From positions 1 to 13,300 of the forward strand of contig JAESQH010000231.1 of the NCBI GenBank assembly GCA_016765235.1: a stretch of DNA of 13,300 nucleotides. The letters run 5' to 3'. Each line of letters opens with the position of its first letter. Positions within the stretch are counted from its first letter, which is position 1. The notes beneath the pieces were generated by a model. The model worked only from the letters and a program-made list of their open reading frames with translations, was not told where the DNA came from and did no database searches. This document shows positions 1 to 7,168 of the stretch, one piece after another. This DNA is from Paracoccaceae bacterium (GTDB lineage Bacteria; Pseudomonadota; Alphaproteobacteria; Rhodobacterales; Rhodobacteraceae). The position numbers and the translations under genes were made by a program.

Positions 1-1023
1 GCGAGCGAGGTGGATATGGTCATGCATCCCGAGGCTCGACTGTATATCTTGCCGTGCGTCGCAGGCCACGTGGGCGCGGATGCGGCGGCGGTGGCTTTGT
101 CCGAAGCCCCCTATCGTTCGGACGAATTAGTGTTGATTGTCGATGTAGGTACGAATGCCGAGATTTTGCTGGGCAACAAGGACAAGGTTCTGGCCTGTTC
201 CTCCCCCACGGGTCCCGCATTTGAAGGCGCGCAGATTTCATCTGGCCAGCGCGCCGCCCCCGGAGCGATTGAAAACGTGCGGATTGACGCGGTGACTAAA
301 GAGCCGCACTTCAAGGTTATCGGCTGTGGTTTATGGTCAAACGAGGACGGTTTCGAGGCCGCGACCCTTTCAAGCGGTATCACCGGCATTTGTGGCTCCG
401 GCATTATCGAAGTGATTGCAGAGATGCGCCTAGCAGGTCTGCTGGATGCGGGCGGCCTGATTGGATCTGCCGTACAAACGGGAACGACGCGCTGTATCGT
501 TGACGGGCGCACGAATTCCTATGTTCTACACGATGCCACTGCCGATGGCGGGCCGCTGATTACGGTTACCAACGGCGATATTCGCGCGATCTAACTGGCC
601 AAAGCCGCGCTTTATGCGGGCGCACGGTTGTTGATGGATAAGATGGGCGTCGAAAAGGTTAACCGAGTGATTTTAGCGGGGGCGTTCGGGGCGCATATAT
701 CGGCCAAGCACGCGATGGTTTTGGGGATGATACCGGATTGCCCGCTGGAAAACGTGGTTTCAGCCGGAAATGCGGCCGGCACAGGCGCGCGGATTGCGTT
801 GCTGAATGTATCGGCGCGGCGCGAGATTGAGCGGGTTGTGCATGAGATCGACAAGATTGAAACGGCGATTGAACCAAAGTTTCAGGAGCATTTTGTTAAT
901 GCCTCTGCCATTCCGCACGCGACGGACCCCTTCCCGATTTTGAACGGGATTGCTGATATTCCGAACGTTTCTTTCAACGTCAAACAATCCGGCGAAGGTG
1001 GGCGGCGGCGCAGACGGCGGTGA
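1..1023 (+). pseudogene. RamA-like DUF4445 (ASKHA) corrinoid-activation protein, 3' part, interrupted by in-frame TAA
   Basis: The frame is open from base 1, so the 5' end lies outside the window. The visible part matches the ASKHA/DUF4445 C-terminal region of RamA/RACo-type proteins, which use ATP and an N-terminal iron-sulfur domain to reduce inactive cob(II)alamin on corrinoid enzymes. Visible motifs are VDVGTNAEI, SSPTGPAFEGAQI, GQRAAPGAIE, GICGSGIIEV and, after the stop, LAGAFGAHIS and SAGNAAGTGARIALLN. A TAA at 592-594 sits in DIRAI*LAKAALYAG, where the family usually has Gln (DIRAIQLAKAALYAG), so a single C-to-T change of CAA explains it. The same frame then continues to TGA at 1021-1023 and ends in an Arg-rich tail. 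In Rhodobacterales such a protein supports a split B12-dependent methionine synthase, so loss could affect methionine synthesis. It could be a true pseudogene, a sequencing error or readthrough; these cannot be separated here. Family identity is firm. Confidence 0.85.
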
Positions 1024-1031
1024 ATTGAAAA

Positions 1032-1083
1032 CGCTGCTCGCGGTGCCCATGTGTAAGGTATAACAACAACGGAGCGAGCAGTG
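1032..1083 (+). promoter_or_regulatory. Possible start-codon-sequestering hairpin before the EEP gene
   Basis: CGCTGCTCGC at 1032-1041 can pair with GCGAGCAGTG at 1074-1083: ten pairs with one G-U wobble and a 32-base loop. The second arm covers the spacer between the GGAG Shine-Dalgarno (1071-1074) and the start, and the whole GTG start codon (1081-1083). In the mRNA this could hold back translation of the downstream gene. The complementarity is seen directly; regulation is inferred. There is no T-run after the stem, so it does not look like a terminator for the upstream gene. Confidence 0.35.
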
Positions 1084-1788
1084 ATCCGCGTGGCATCTTA
1101 TAATATCCGCAAAAGTGTGGGGCTTGACCGCAAGCGCCGCCCAGAGCGGATTGTCGAAATTTTAAACGAAATCAACGCCGATGTGGTGGCTTTGCAAGAA
1201 GTTGACCGCCGCACTGGCCTGCGCGAAACCACCATCCCGCGCGCGATGATCGAGGCTGAAACCGATCTGAAAGTTGTCGAAATCGCGACCCGCCCCGACA
1301 GTATCGGTTGGCACGGGAACGCCATACTGGTGCGAAAAGACGCCGAGGTGATGGTGGAGCGACGCCATGATATTCCGGTGTTGGAGCCGCGCGGGGCTAT
1401 TTCCGCGGACATTCTTTTAAACGGCCAACATTTACGGATCGTCGGGATGCATCTGGCCTTGATGCGCTCCTATCGGCGGCAACAAATTCGCGCTGTTACC
1501 AGCCAAATCCAACGTCTTAACGCGCAAATTCCGACGCTTATTATGGGCGATCTGAATGAATGGCGACCCGGTGGCAGTCTTGATGCGTTCGGTACCGAAT
1601 ACACCATCGCCACCCCCGGCCCCAGCTTCCATTCTTCACGGCCCGTGGCTTCGCTTGACCGGATTATCCTGCGCAATGATCTCGAATTGTTAAAAGGGGC
1701 TGTTCATCATTCGGACCTATCGCTTGTGGCCTCGGATCACCTGCCGATTTATGCTGATATCAAGGTTTATCAACCCGTTACGGCGTGA
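1081..1788 (+). CDS. Endonuclease/exonuclease/phosphatase (EEP) family protein
   Basis: A 235-residue metal-dependent phosphodiesterase-fold protein of the EEP superfamily (exonuclease III, DNase I, sphingomyelinase and inositol-phosphatase relatives). The family signature residues are present: Asn8 in SYNIR, Glu40 in LQEVDRR (metal ligand), His124 in VGMHL, Asp157 and Asn159 in MGDLNEW, Asp193 in LDRI, and the terminal Asp219-His220 pair in SDHLP. All catalytic positions look intact. No signal peptide or membrane segment is evident, so it is probably cytoplasmic. The chosen start is GTG 1081, preceded by GGAG with 6-base spacing; the protein opens MIRVASYNIR, typical for the fold. It lies 57 bases after the RamA-like gene and ends 3 bases from the convergent membrane-protein gene. 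The substrate (nucleic acid, phospholipid or other phosphodiester) cannot be read from the sequence. Confidence 0.88.
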   Translation: MIRVASYNIRKSVGLDRKRRPERIVEILNEINADVVALQEVDRRTGLRETTIPRAMIEAETDLKVVEIATRPDSIGWHGNAILVRKDAEVMVERRHDIPVLEPRGAISADILLNGQHLRIVGMHLALMRSYRRQQIRAVTSQIQRLNAQIPTLIMGDLNEWRPGGSLDAFGTEYTIATPGPSFHSSRPVASLDRIILRNDLELLKGAVHHSDLSLVASDHLPIYADIKVYQPVTA

Positions 1789-1791
1789 ATC

Positions 1792-2430
1792 TTATTTGTC
1801 TTCGTCGAACAGATCATGATTGGAATCCACGAACTGACTAATCAAATTAGCCAGACCGCCGAACCAGCGACCTTTTAAGTAGAAAAATCCAGCCGCAGAG
1901 CCGATGAACGCGCCGAGTGTATTCACGATCAGGTCGTACATTGTATCCGCCAAGCCGGATTTCTGCATGTTCAGCCCGAAAATCTCGTCCATGCCAAACT
2001 CGAAAATCTCCCATAACACGCCGATGGTCATCGCATAGCAAAACGCAAACCACGCCAGTGCAATCGGGGGGGCGGCGTATTTGTTGCCGCGAAACAGCAT
2101 CAAGATGATGATAAACCCGATCAGCCCGAACCCGATGGCCGCGCCGCCGTGCATTAAAACATCCCACCACCATAAGCGTTCGTAAAAATTACCTATTTCG
2201 CCCAGAAACAAGGTGAGATAGGTGAAAACGATAATCGCAGATGTGAAAAACACCGGAATTTTGACGTGATAGAACCGTTGGAACAGCAATGGTGCAAAAG
2301 TTAGACCGAAAGTCAGAACCGTTACAAAAAGTGATTCCCAGTGCTGTTCGTGTATTGCAAAAAATCCCGCGCCGCCGATCAGCAGCACCCAAATGATATA
2401 AACCACAAGGCTTTGGTTGAATGGTCGCAA
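1792..2430 (-). CDS. YjdF/DUF2238-like integral membrane protein
   Basis: A 212-residue, strongly hydrophobic protein with about six membrane segments (roughly residues 8-27, 33-51, 59-78, 92-113, 120-141 and 165-184) and an acidic C-terminal tail. Conserved-looking positions of the YjdF/DUF2238 family (distantly VanZ-like) are WWWDVLMHGGAAIGFG (Asp90, His94), the GVLWEIFEFGMD segment (Glu141, Glu144) and SGLADTMYDLIVNTLGA (Asp162, Asp166). These charged residues sit near membrane ends and could form a polar site. No biochemical function is established that I can name. The start is TTG at 2430, supported by a perfect AGGAGGT six bases upstream. It is divergent from tyrS and convergent with the EEP gene, so it probably forms its own transcript. 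Confidence 0.8.
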   Translation of the reverse strand: MRPFNQSLVVYIIWVLLIGGAGFFAIHEQHWESLFVTVLTFGLTFAPLLFQRFYHVKIPVFFTSAIIVFTYLTLFLGEIGNFYERLWWWDVLMHGGAAIGFGLIGFIIILMLFRGNKYAAPPIALAWFAFCYAMTIGVLWEIFEFGMDEIFGLNMQKSGLADTMYDLIVNTLGAFIGSAAGFFYLKGRWFGGLANLISQFVDSNHDLFDEDK

Positions 2431-2436
2431 AATCGC

Positions 2437-2443
2437 ACCTCCT
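2437..2443 (-). promoter_or_regulatory. Perfect Shine-Dalgarno that fixes the TTG start of the YjdF-like gene
   Basis: The minus strand reads AGGAGGT here, fully complementary to the 16S anti-SD core, with 6 bases to TTG (2428-2430). This supports the rare TTG start rather than a downstream ATG. Confidence 0.7.
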
Positions 2444-2548
2444 ATAGTGATGCTACGCCTCTAAGCAACGGATTAGAAGCACAAACCCTTCCCTTTCCGC
2501 GTGCATACGTTATACATCGCGACACCAATAAACTTAGGAACTGGAACA

Positions 2549-3805
2549 ATGACCTACAAGCCAAAAAGCGAATTTCTCCGTGTGATGGAGACCCGCGGCT
2601 TCCTGTCGGACTGCACCGATCTGGAAGGCCTTGATGAAGCGCTGATGAATGGCATTGTACCAGCGTATATCGGGTTTGACGCGACGGCCAGCTCGCTGCA
2701 CGTCAGCTCCCTGATCCAGATCATGATGCTACGATGGCTGCAAAAAACCGGCCACCAACCGCTGGTTCTTATGGGTGGCGGCACGTCTAAAGTCGGCGAC
2801 CCGTCGTTTCGCTCGGACGAGCGTTCTTTGTTGGATGACGCCCAGATTAGCGCGAATATCGAAGGTATTAAGACTGTGTTCAGCAACTATGTGACTTTTG
2901 GCGATGGCCCAAAGGACGCAAAAATGCTGAACAATGCGGAGTGGCTGGACAACCTGAACTACCTGACGTTCCTACGCGACGTAGGGCGGCATTTTTCGGT
3001 TAACCGGATGTTAAGTTTCGAAAGCGTTAAGTCCCGTATGGACCGCGAACAGTCGTTAAGCTTTCTGGAATTCAACTACATGATCCTGCAAGCCTATGAC
3101 TTCATGGAGATTAACCGCCAGTTCGGGTGTGTTTTGCAAATGGGCGGCTCGGATCAATGGGGCAATATCGTTAACGGCATCGACCTGAGCCGCAGAATGT
3201 CACAAGCCACTGTGTTTGGCCTGACCTCCCCGCTGTTGACCACGGCGGACGGCAAAAAGATGGGCAAATCGCAGGATGGTGCCGTGTGGCTGAACGCCGA
3301 CATGCGCTCCCCTTACGAATTCTGGCAGTTCTGGCGCAACACGCTGGATGCCGATGTAACGCGGTTCCTGAAGCTTTACACCGAACTGCCGTTGGATGAA
3401 TGCGAACGCCTCGGTGCGCTGGAGGGGTCGGACATCAACGCTGCCAAGATCATTCTGGCAAACGAGGTCACAACGCTGGCCCACGGCGCGACCGCAGCGA
3501 GCACTGCGGCGGCCACGGCCAAGGAAGTGTTTGAGAAGGGTGGCGTCGGGGACGACCTGCCGACCATAACGCTCGCTGCCTCTGATCTTGGCGACAACGG
3601 TATTTCAATTGTGCAGCTGTTCGTCAAATCCGGCCTCGCACCTTCGGGAAAAGAAGCCAAACGCACGATTGCATCAGGTGGGGCCAAACTGAACGACGAG
3701 GTGGTGACGGATGCTGGCACCATGGTGTCAGCGGTTGCAATTGCTAAAACGGTTAAACTATCGGCTGGCAAAAAACGCCACGCTTTGGTGAAGATAAACG
3801 ACTAA
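2549..3805 (+). CDS. tyrS: Tyrosyl-tRNA synthetase
   Basis: A class I aminoacyl-tRNA synthetase of 418 residues that activates tyrosine with ATP and charges tRNA-Tyr in the cytoplasm. The Rossmann catalytic domain has YIGFDATASSLHVSS (HIGH-equivalent, residues 51-54), VLMGGGTSKVGDPS, the tyrosine/ATP-pocket segment MILQAYDF, MGGSDQWGNI and the KMSKS-equivalent KMGKS (residues 237-241). The C-terminal S4-like RNA-binding domain covers about residues 350-418 (LFVKSGLAPSGKEAKRTIASGGAKLND). The ATG at 2549 is preferred over an in-frame GTG at 2501 because AGGA at 2537-2540 lies at good spacing and the protein then opens MTYKPKSEF, as in relatives. The HIGH motif reads H-V-S-S, with Ser53 where relatives usually have Gly. 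The gene stands alone, flanked by divergent and convergent neighbours. Confidence 0.96.
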   Translation: MTYKPKSEFLRVMETRGFLSDCTDLEGLDEALMNGIVPAYIGFDATASSLHVSSLIQIMMLRWLQKTGHQPLVLMGGGTSKVGDPSFRSDERSLLDDAQISANIEGIKTVFSNYVTFGDGPKDAKMLNNAEWLDNLNYLTFLRDVGRHFSVNRMLSFESVKSRMDREQSLSFLEFNYMILQAYDFMEINRQFGCVLQMGGSDQWGNIVNGIDLSRRMSQATVFGLTSPLLTTADGKKMGKSQDGAVWLNADMRSPYEFWQFWRNTLDADVTRFLKLYTELPLDECERLGALEGSDINAAKIILANEVTTLAHGATAASTAAATAKEVFEKGGVGDDLPTITLAASDLGDNGISIVQLFVKSGLAPSGKEAKRTIASGGAKLNDEVVTDAGTMVSAVAIAKTVKLSAGKKRHALVKIND

Positions 3806-3816
3806 ATTGCGAGTTT

Positions 3817-3840
3817 GGGCCACCTAAACCAAGGTGACCC
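3817..3840. terminator. Weak hairpin between convergent tyrS and DUF3179 genes
   Basis: GGGCCACCT (3817-3825) and AGGTGACCC (3832-3840) form a 9-base stem with one C-A mismatch and a 6-base loop. It lies just after the tyrS stop and just after the DUF3179 stop on the other strand. There is no clear T-run on either side, so termination is only a suggestion from position and structure. Confidence 0.35.
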
Positions 3841-3846
3841 GCTTGT

Positions 3847-4815
3847 TCACTTCCCCAGCATCCACTCGCCATCAGGCGTGAACGCGTGGAACGCGAAGGC
3901 GAAGGCTACGTCGTGGATTACGTCTTCGCCGGTTTCCGCATCAAACACACGAATGCTACCGATGTCGCGGGCGTCAGATATACGCCGTGCGCCAAGGGCC
4001 GTCGCCATGCCTGATTTCCAGACAATTCGCACTCCTGCCTCGGTAATCTCTTCAACTTCACTCAGGCGCTCAAGGGGCCATGCGCGATTGCCGACGGTCA
4101 CGACCCGTGCCAGTGGCGAAATGCCAAATGGAGGATTTTCTCCGCGATAAAGGAAAGGTTGTTCAGATTCGTCATATCCGGCGTAGGGGTTCGCGCCGTA
4201 GGAGCGGCGGAAATTGGTTGGCTGATCCATAACTTCGCCGTCCGGATTGCGCGCGCGAAACTCGCCCAGCGATTCCATCCAGCTAACCACTTGTGTCAGT
4301 TGCTTGCCGTTCATTTCACCGACGATGCCTTTGCCGGTGAATTGCAGCCACCAGCTTTCGGTCTGGCGATCAAACATCACCATGTTGGACGACATCAAGT
4401 TGCCAGATACACCAAATTCCAGAACCTGCCCGTCAAGGCGACGATCAAATACCAGTGCAGAATTACAGAGTGGGCAGAAGGTAACCGCGACCGGAACATC
4501 CCCGATAACGTCGTTGGCAATCTCGTGCCACGTCAGATAACGAATGGGATAAGCGCGTGGCGGTACGCCTTCCATTTCAACTGTTAGAACCGGCTCCCGC
4601 TCGGAAAACTCGACTTCGGAGACCGGAACCAGAGCTACGCTGGCAAGCGCAGGAATACCGTCTTTGCCCGGACCGCCGGACATGATTTGATCTAAATCGA
4701 CGGAAGTATTGGTGAAATCTGTGTCAGGCCACCCTCTGGTCAATCTGGAGGATTGGGCGAAAGCTGGCAGCGTGATCGCCGTCAGTAGTAGTGTAAATAA
4801 AATTTTCCGGAACAT
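3847..4815 (-). CDS. Exported DUF3179 domain-containing protein
   Basis: A 322-residue protein with a signal peptide (residues 1-20, cleavage likely after AFA), so periplasmic. Almost all of the mature part is DUF3179. Family hallmarks are IRYLTWHEIANDVIGD, the Cys pair in VTFCPLCNSALVFDR (Cys114, Cys117), SGNLMSSNMVMFDR and SWWLQFTG. The CxxC looks suited to metal or redox chemistry, but I know of no established function for the family. The start ATG at 4815 is preceded by GGGAG with 5-base spacing. Divergent from the MDR oxidoreductase across 153 bases and convergent with tyrS. The stop lies 41 bases from the tyrS stop. Intact, length normal for the family. Confidence 0.88.
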   Translation of the reverse strand: MFRKILFTLLLTAITLPAFAQSSRLTRGWPDTDFTNTSVDLDQIMSGGPGKDGIPALASVALVPVSEVEFSEREPVLTVEMEGVPPRAYPIRYLTWHEIANDVIGDVPVAVTFCPLCNSALVFDRRLDGQVLEFGVSGNLMSSNMVMFDRQTESWWLQFTGKGIVGEMNGKQLTQVVSWMESLGEFRARNPDGEVMDQPTNFRRSYGANPYAGYDESEQPFLYRGENPPFGISPLARVVTVGNRAWPLERLSEVEEITEAGVRIVWKSGMATALGARRISDARDIGSIRVFDAETGEDVIHDVAFAFAFHAFTPDGEWMLGK

Positions 4816-4916
4816 GACAGCTCCCTTTCATGTTGTGTGGACTTAACCTGCCAATACAAAGCACACAGCGCTACCCCTGCTCACGTCAAGTTGAGGGAAT
4901 GCGAGAAAATCGGAAA

Positions 4917-4944
4917 TTGGACTTATGGTGTGGGTTAGTACAAA
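4917..4944 (+). promoter_or_regulatory. Weak candidate promoter for the MDR oxidoreductase
   Basis: TTGGAC (4917-4922) and TACAAA (4939-4944), 16 bases apart, give a partial sigma-70-like match 24 bases before the ATG at 4969. It is the best match I see in the 153-base divergent region, whose other content is the two Shine-Dalgarno sites. Matches are 4 of 6 in each box, so this is tentative. Confidence 0.25.
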
Positions 4945-4968
4945 GTCTGGAAAAAATCAGGGGGAAAC

Positions 4969-5946
4969 ATGAAAGCGGTAGTGTATTACAAATACGGCTC
5001 ACCAGAGGTTTTGCAGATTGCTGACATTGCAAAACCGCAACCAAAAGATAATGAGTTGCTGATAAAAGTGCGCGCCGCCGAGGTGACCAAAGCGGATTGC
5101 GAGATGCGCAGCTTCAATTTTCCGGTAAAATGGTTCTGGCTTCCGTTGCGTCTGGCAATTGGTATATTCAAGCCGCGACGCCGTGTTCTGGGTGGGTATT
5201 TCGCGGGCGAAGTTGCTGACTTGGGCGAAGATGTTACAAATTTCAAAGTTGGTGATCGGGTTTTTGGGTCCACCGGTTTGCGGTTTGGCGCACACGGTGA
5301 ATATGTCAACCTGCCCGACGATCAAACGCTTGCTTTGATACCGGACAGCATTGGGTATGAAGCTGCCGCGGCGACACCTTTGGGGGCGATGAACGCGCTC
5401 CATTTTATGCGATTGGCGAACGTCAAAGCGGGTGAAACTGTATTAATAAATGGCGCAGGTGGCAGCATTGGCACGTTTGCCCTACAAATCGCGCGCGATA
5501 TGGGGGCCGAGGTTTCGGTTGTAGACAGCGGCATCAAGGAAGAAATGTTGCGCGCGGCGGGTGCTGTTGAATTCATCGATTATAGGCAGGCTAACTTTGC
5601 GGATCAGGGGAAATCCTACGATGTGGTTTTCGATATGGTCGCCAGCAGCGCATACAGAGATTGCATAAAAGTATTGAAACCCGGTGGGCGACTTTTCTTG
5701 GGTAATCCAAGTATATTGAAGATGATCCGATGCGCATTGACCACGCGTTTTACCGACAAAACGGCCAAGTTTACGTTCGCCAAAGAAACACAAGCGGAGC
5801 TGTTGGAACTGGCAGCCATGCTGGAAGAAGTTCGCATCACTGCCATTGTCGATAGGGTTATGCCGATGGAAGACGCGGCCAAAGCGCATCGGTTAGTCGA
5901 AACCGAGCAGCGATTGGGCGCTATTGTTTTAGCGATTGCGCAATAA
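4969..5946 (+). CDS. Zinc-independent MDR oxidoreductase (quinone oxidoreductase/alcohol dehydrogenase-like)
   Basis: A 325-residue medium-chain dehydrogenase/reductase. The N-terminal GroES-like domain (about residues 1-125) has the DNELLIKVRAAEVTKAD and GYFAGEVADLGEDVTNFKVGDRVFG segments. The Rossmann domain carries the nucleotide-binding motif NGAGGSIGTFALQIA at residues 161-175. The Cys/His ligands of the zinc-dependent branch are absent, which places it with quinone-reductase-type enzymes that reduce quinones or enones with NAD(P)H. The exact substrate is not readable. The start ATG 4969 has GGGGGA 3 bases upstream. The stop is followed at once by a bidirectional terminator, so it is a single-gene unit. 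The stretch KWFWLPLRLAIGIFKPRRR (residues 54-72) is unusually hydrophobic and basic, and recalls relatives with a bulky substrate loop. Confidence 0.88.
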   Translation: MKAVVYYKYGSPEVLQIADIAKPQPKDNELLIKVRAAEVTKADCEMRSFNFPVKWFWLPLRLAIGIFKPRRRVLGGYFAGEVADLGEDVTNFKVGDRVFGSTGLRFGAHGEYVNLPDDQTLALIPDSIGYEAAAATPLGAMNALHFMRLANVKAGETVLINGAGGSIGTFALQIARDMGAEVSVVDSGIKEEMLRAAGAVEFIDYRQANFADQGKSYDVVFDMVASSAYRDCIKVLKPGGRLFLGNPSILKMIRCALTTRFTDKTAKFTFAKETQAELLELAAMLEEVRITAIVDRVMPMEDAAKAHRLVETEQRLGAIVLAIAQ

Positions 5947-5983
5947 AAAAGGCCCGCAGCAAACGTGCGGACCCTAATTTTTT
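5942..5983. terminator. Bidirectional intrinsic terminator
   Basis: Stem GGCCCGCA (5951-5958) pairs with TGCGGACC (5966-5973) with one mismatch and a 7-base loop. An A-run lies to its left (AATAAAAAA, a T-run on the minus strand) and TAATTTTTT to its right. It sits between the convergent stop codons of the MDR gene and the exported cyclophilin gene and can end both transcripts. Confidence 0.85.
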
Positions 5984-5997
5984 ATCGTACAGAACGC

Positions 5998-6591
5998 TTA
6001 CAGGTCGGATTTAACCCGAACCGACGCCATATAGTCGGGGTTTTCAAACACCGAGCCGTTCGCACCGCCATCCCCACGTTTGATTGCCTGAACATATTCC
6101 ATACCGCTGATCACGCGGCCGATGACAGTATATTGTCCATCAAGAAATTTCGCATCGTCAAACATTATGAAGAATTGCGAGTTCGCCGAATCCGGCGAGT
6201 TGGAGCGCGCCATGCCGATTATACCTTCGACATACGTGATATCCGAAAACTCGGCAGGCAGGTCCGGCAGATCGGAGCCACCCATGCCGGAGCTGCGATA
6301 ATCGTACCCCTCAAGTTTGCCGAATTCCACATCGCCGGTTTGGGCCATAAAACCATCAATCACGCGGTGAAACACGATCCCGGCGTAGGCGCCAGTGCGG
6401 GCCAGCTCCTTGATACGGGCGACGTGCAATGGTGCCACGTCAGGGCGCATCAGGATTTCGACGGTCCCAGCCCCCTCGCCCGCAATTTCGATTACCAGTA
6501 CGTTTTCAGGGTCAATGTCCTGCGCAACCGCGCCAAATGCGAACATCGACAATCCGAAAACCGCCAGCCCTTTAAGAAATATGCGGCGCAT
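5998..6591 (-). CDS. Exported cyclophilin-type peptidyl-prolyl isomerase
   Basis: A 197-residue cyclophilin that catalyses cis-trans isomerisation of peptidyl-prolyl bonds. The signal peptide is residues 1-23 (MRRIFLKGLA to AVA), so it acts in the periplasm. Catalytic-core motifs are FHRVIDGFMAQTGD (catalytic Arg76), the SANSQFFIM segment and YTVIGRVISGM. It is closely similar to the cytoplasmic cyclophilin encoded just upstream, which lacks a signal peptide, pointing to an old tandem duplication with one copy retargeted. I chose ATG 6591, which overlaps the upstream TGA by one base (TGATG), over the TTG at 6594; translational coupling is likely because no strong Shine-Dalgarno is seen. The stop is followed by the bidirectional terminator. 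Confidence 0.92.
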   Translation of the reverse strand: MRRIFLKGLAVFGLSMFAFGAVAQDIDPENVLVIEIAGEGAGTVEILMRPDVAPLHVARIKELARTGAYAGIVFHRVIDGFMAQTGDVEFGKLEGYDYRSSGMGGSDLPDLPAEFSDITYVEGIIGMARSNSPDSANSQFFIMFDDAKFLDGQYTVIGRVISGMEYVQAIKRGDGGANGSVFENPDYMASVRVKSDL

Positions 6592-7097
6592 CAAACGTCT
6601 GCCGCAACTTTAATCGAGATCATACGGTCAGGGTTTGGTGCAGGCTCGCCGCGCTGGATTGCGTCCACGTGCTGCATGCCATCAATCACGCGACCAAATA
6701 CGGTGTATTGGTTGTTAAGGAAGTGACCTTCATCAAGCATGATGAAAAACTGCGAGTTTGCGGAATCGGGGCTTTGCGAGCGCGCAGCACCCAGAACGCC
6801 TTTATCGAACGGCAAGCTGGAAAACTCAGCAGGCACGTTTGAATATTCAGAACCACCTGTGCCAGCGGCACGAAGATTGAAGTTGTTTTCCATGTTGCCG
6901 TTTTGCACATCACCTGTCTGCGCCATGAAGCCGTCAATCACGCGGTGGAAAGCAACGTTGTCGTATTTGCCTTCGCGGGTCAGCGTCTTGATACGCTCCA
7001 CGTGTTTTGGGGCCACATCGGGCAAAAGTTCGATTGTGACGTTGCCGTCTTTAAGTTCGATGATTAGTGTATTTTCCGGGTCTTTGATATCGGCCAT
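6591..7097 (-). CDS. Cytoplasmic cyclophilin-type peptidyl-prolyl isomerase
   Basis: A 168-residue cyclophilin without signal peptide, so cytosolic; it assists folding by prolyl isomerisation. Visible motifs are VAFHRVIDGFMAQTGD (catalytic Arg52), GTGGSEYSNVPAEF, SPDSANSQFFIML and YTVFGRVIDGM. The whole single-domain fold is present at normal length for bacterial PpiB-like proteins. The start ATG 7097 has AGGAGG with 6-base spacing. The TGA shares a base with the ATG of the exported paralogue downstream, and coaD lies 71 bases upstream, a gene order usual in Rhodobacterales. The Shine-Dalgarno falls in one arm of a small inverted repeat (7105-7125). Confidence 0.93.
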   Translation of the reverse strand: MADIKDPENTLIIELKDGNVTIELLPDVAPKHVERIKTLTREGKYDNVAFHRVIDGFMAQTGDVQNGNMENNFNLRAAGTGGSEYSNVPAEFSSLPFDKGVLGAARSQSPDSANSQFFIMLDEGHFLNNQYTVFGRVIDGMQHVDAIQRGEPAPNPDRMISIKVAADV

Positions 7098-7104
7098 TGT
7101 TGCC

Positions 7105-7125
7105 TCCTGATTAATGTTGTCAGGA
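7105..7125 (-). promoter_or_regulatory. Small inverted repeat overlapping the cyclophilin Shine-Dalgarno
   Basis: The minus strand reads TCCTGA, 9 bases, TCAGGA. The second arm contains the first bases of the AGGAGG Shine-Dalgarno for the gene starting at 7097. In mRNA a 6-pair hairpin could modulate initiation. The stem is short, so chance is a real possibility. Confidence 0.25.
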
Positions 7126-7168
7126 AACTATGTCGCCAGCGCCCGAAACAAAAGGGGTTGCGACAATT

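Noticed and set aside
592..594. Selenocysteine or pyrrolysine recoding at the in-frame stop
   Set aside because: The codon is TAA, not TGA or TAG, and the family residue is Gln; no recoding signal is apparent.
628..1023. Independent gene in the second half of the RamA-like frame
   Set aside because: It is the same frame and same family as the sequence before the TAA, with no Shine-Dalgarno before its first possible start, so it is the 3' part of the interrupted gene.
2501..2548. Longer tyrS start at GTG 2501
   Set aside because: It has no Shine-Dalgarno and adds residues not typical of TyrRS, whereas ATG 2549 has AGGA at good spacing.
5965..6726. Long plus-strand open frame (253 codons) opposite the cyclophilin genes
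   Set aside because: It lies fully antisense to two clear cyclophilins, crosses the terminator and has no recognisable domain or Shine-Dalgarno; a shadow of codon bias.
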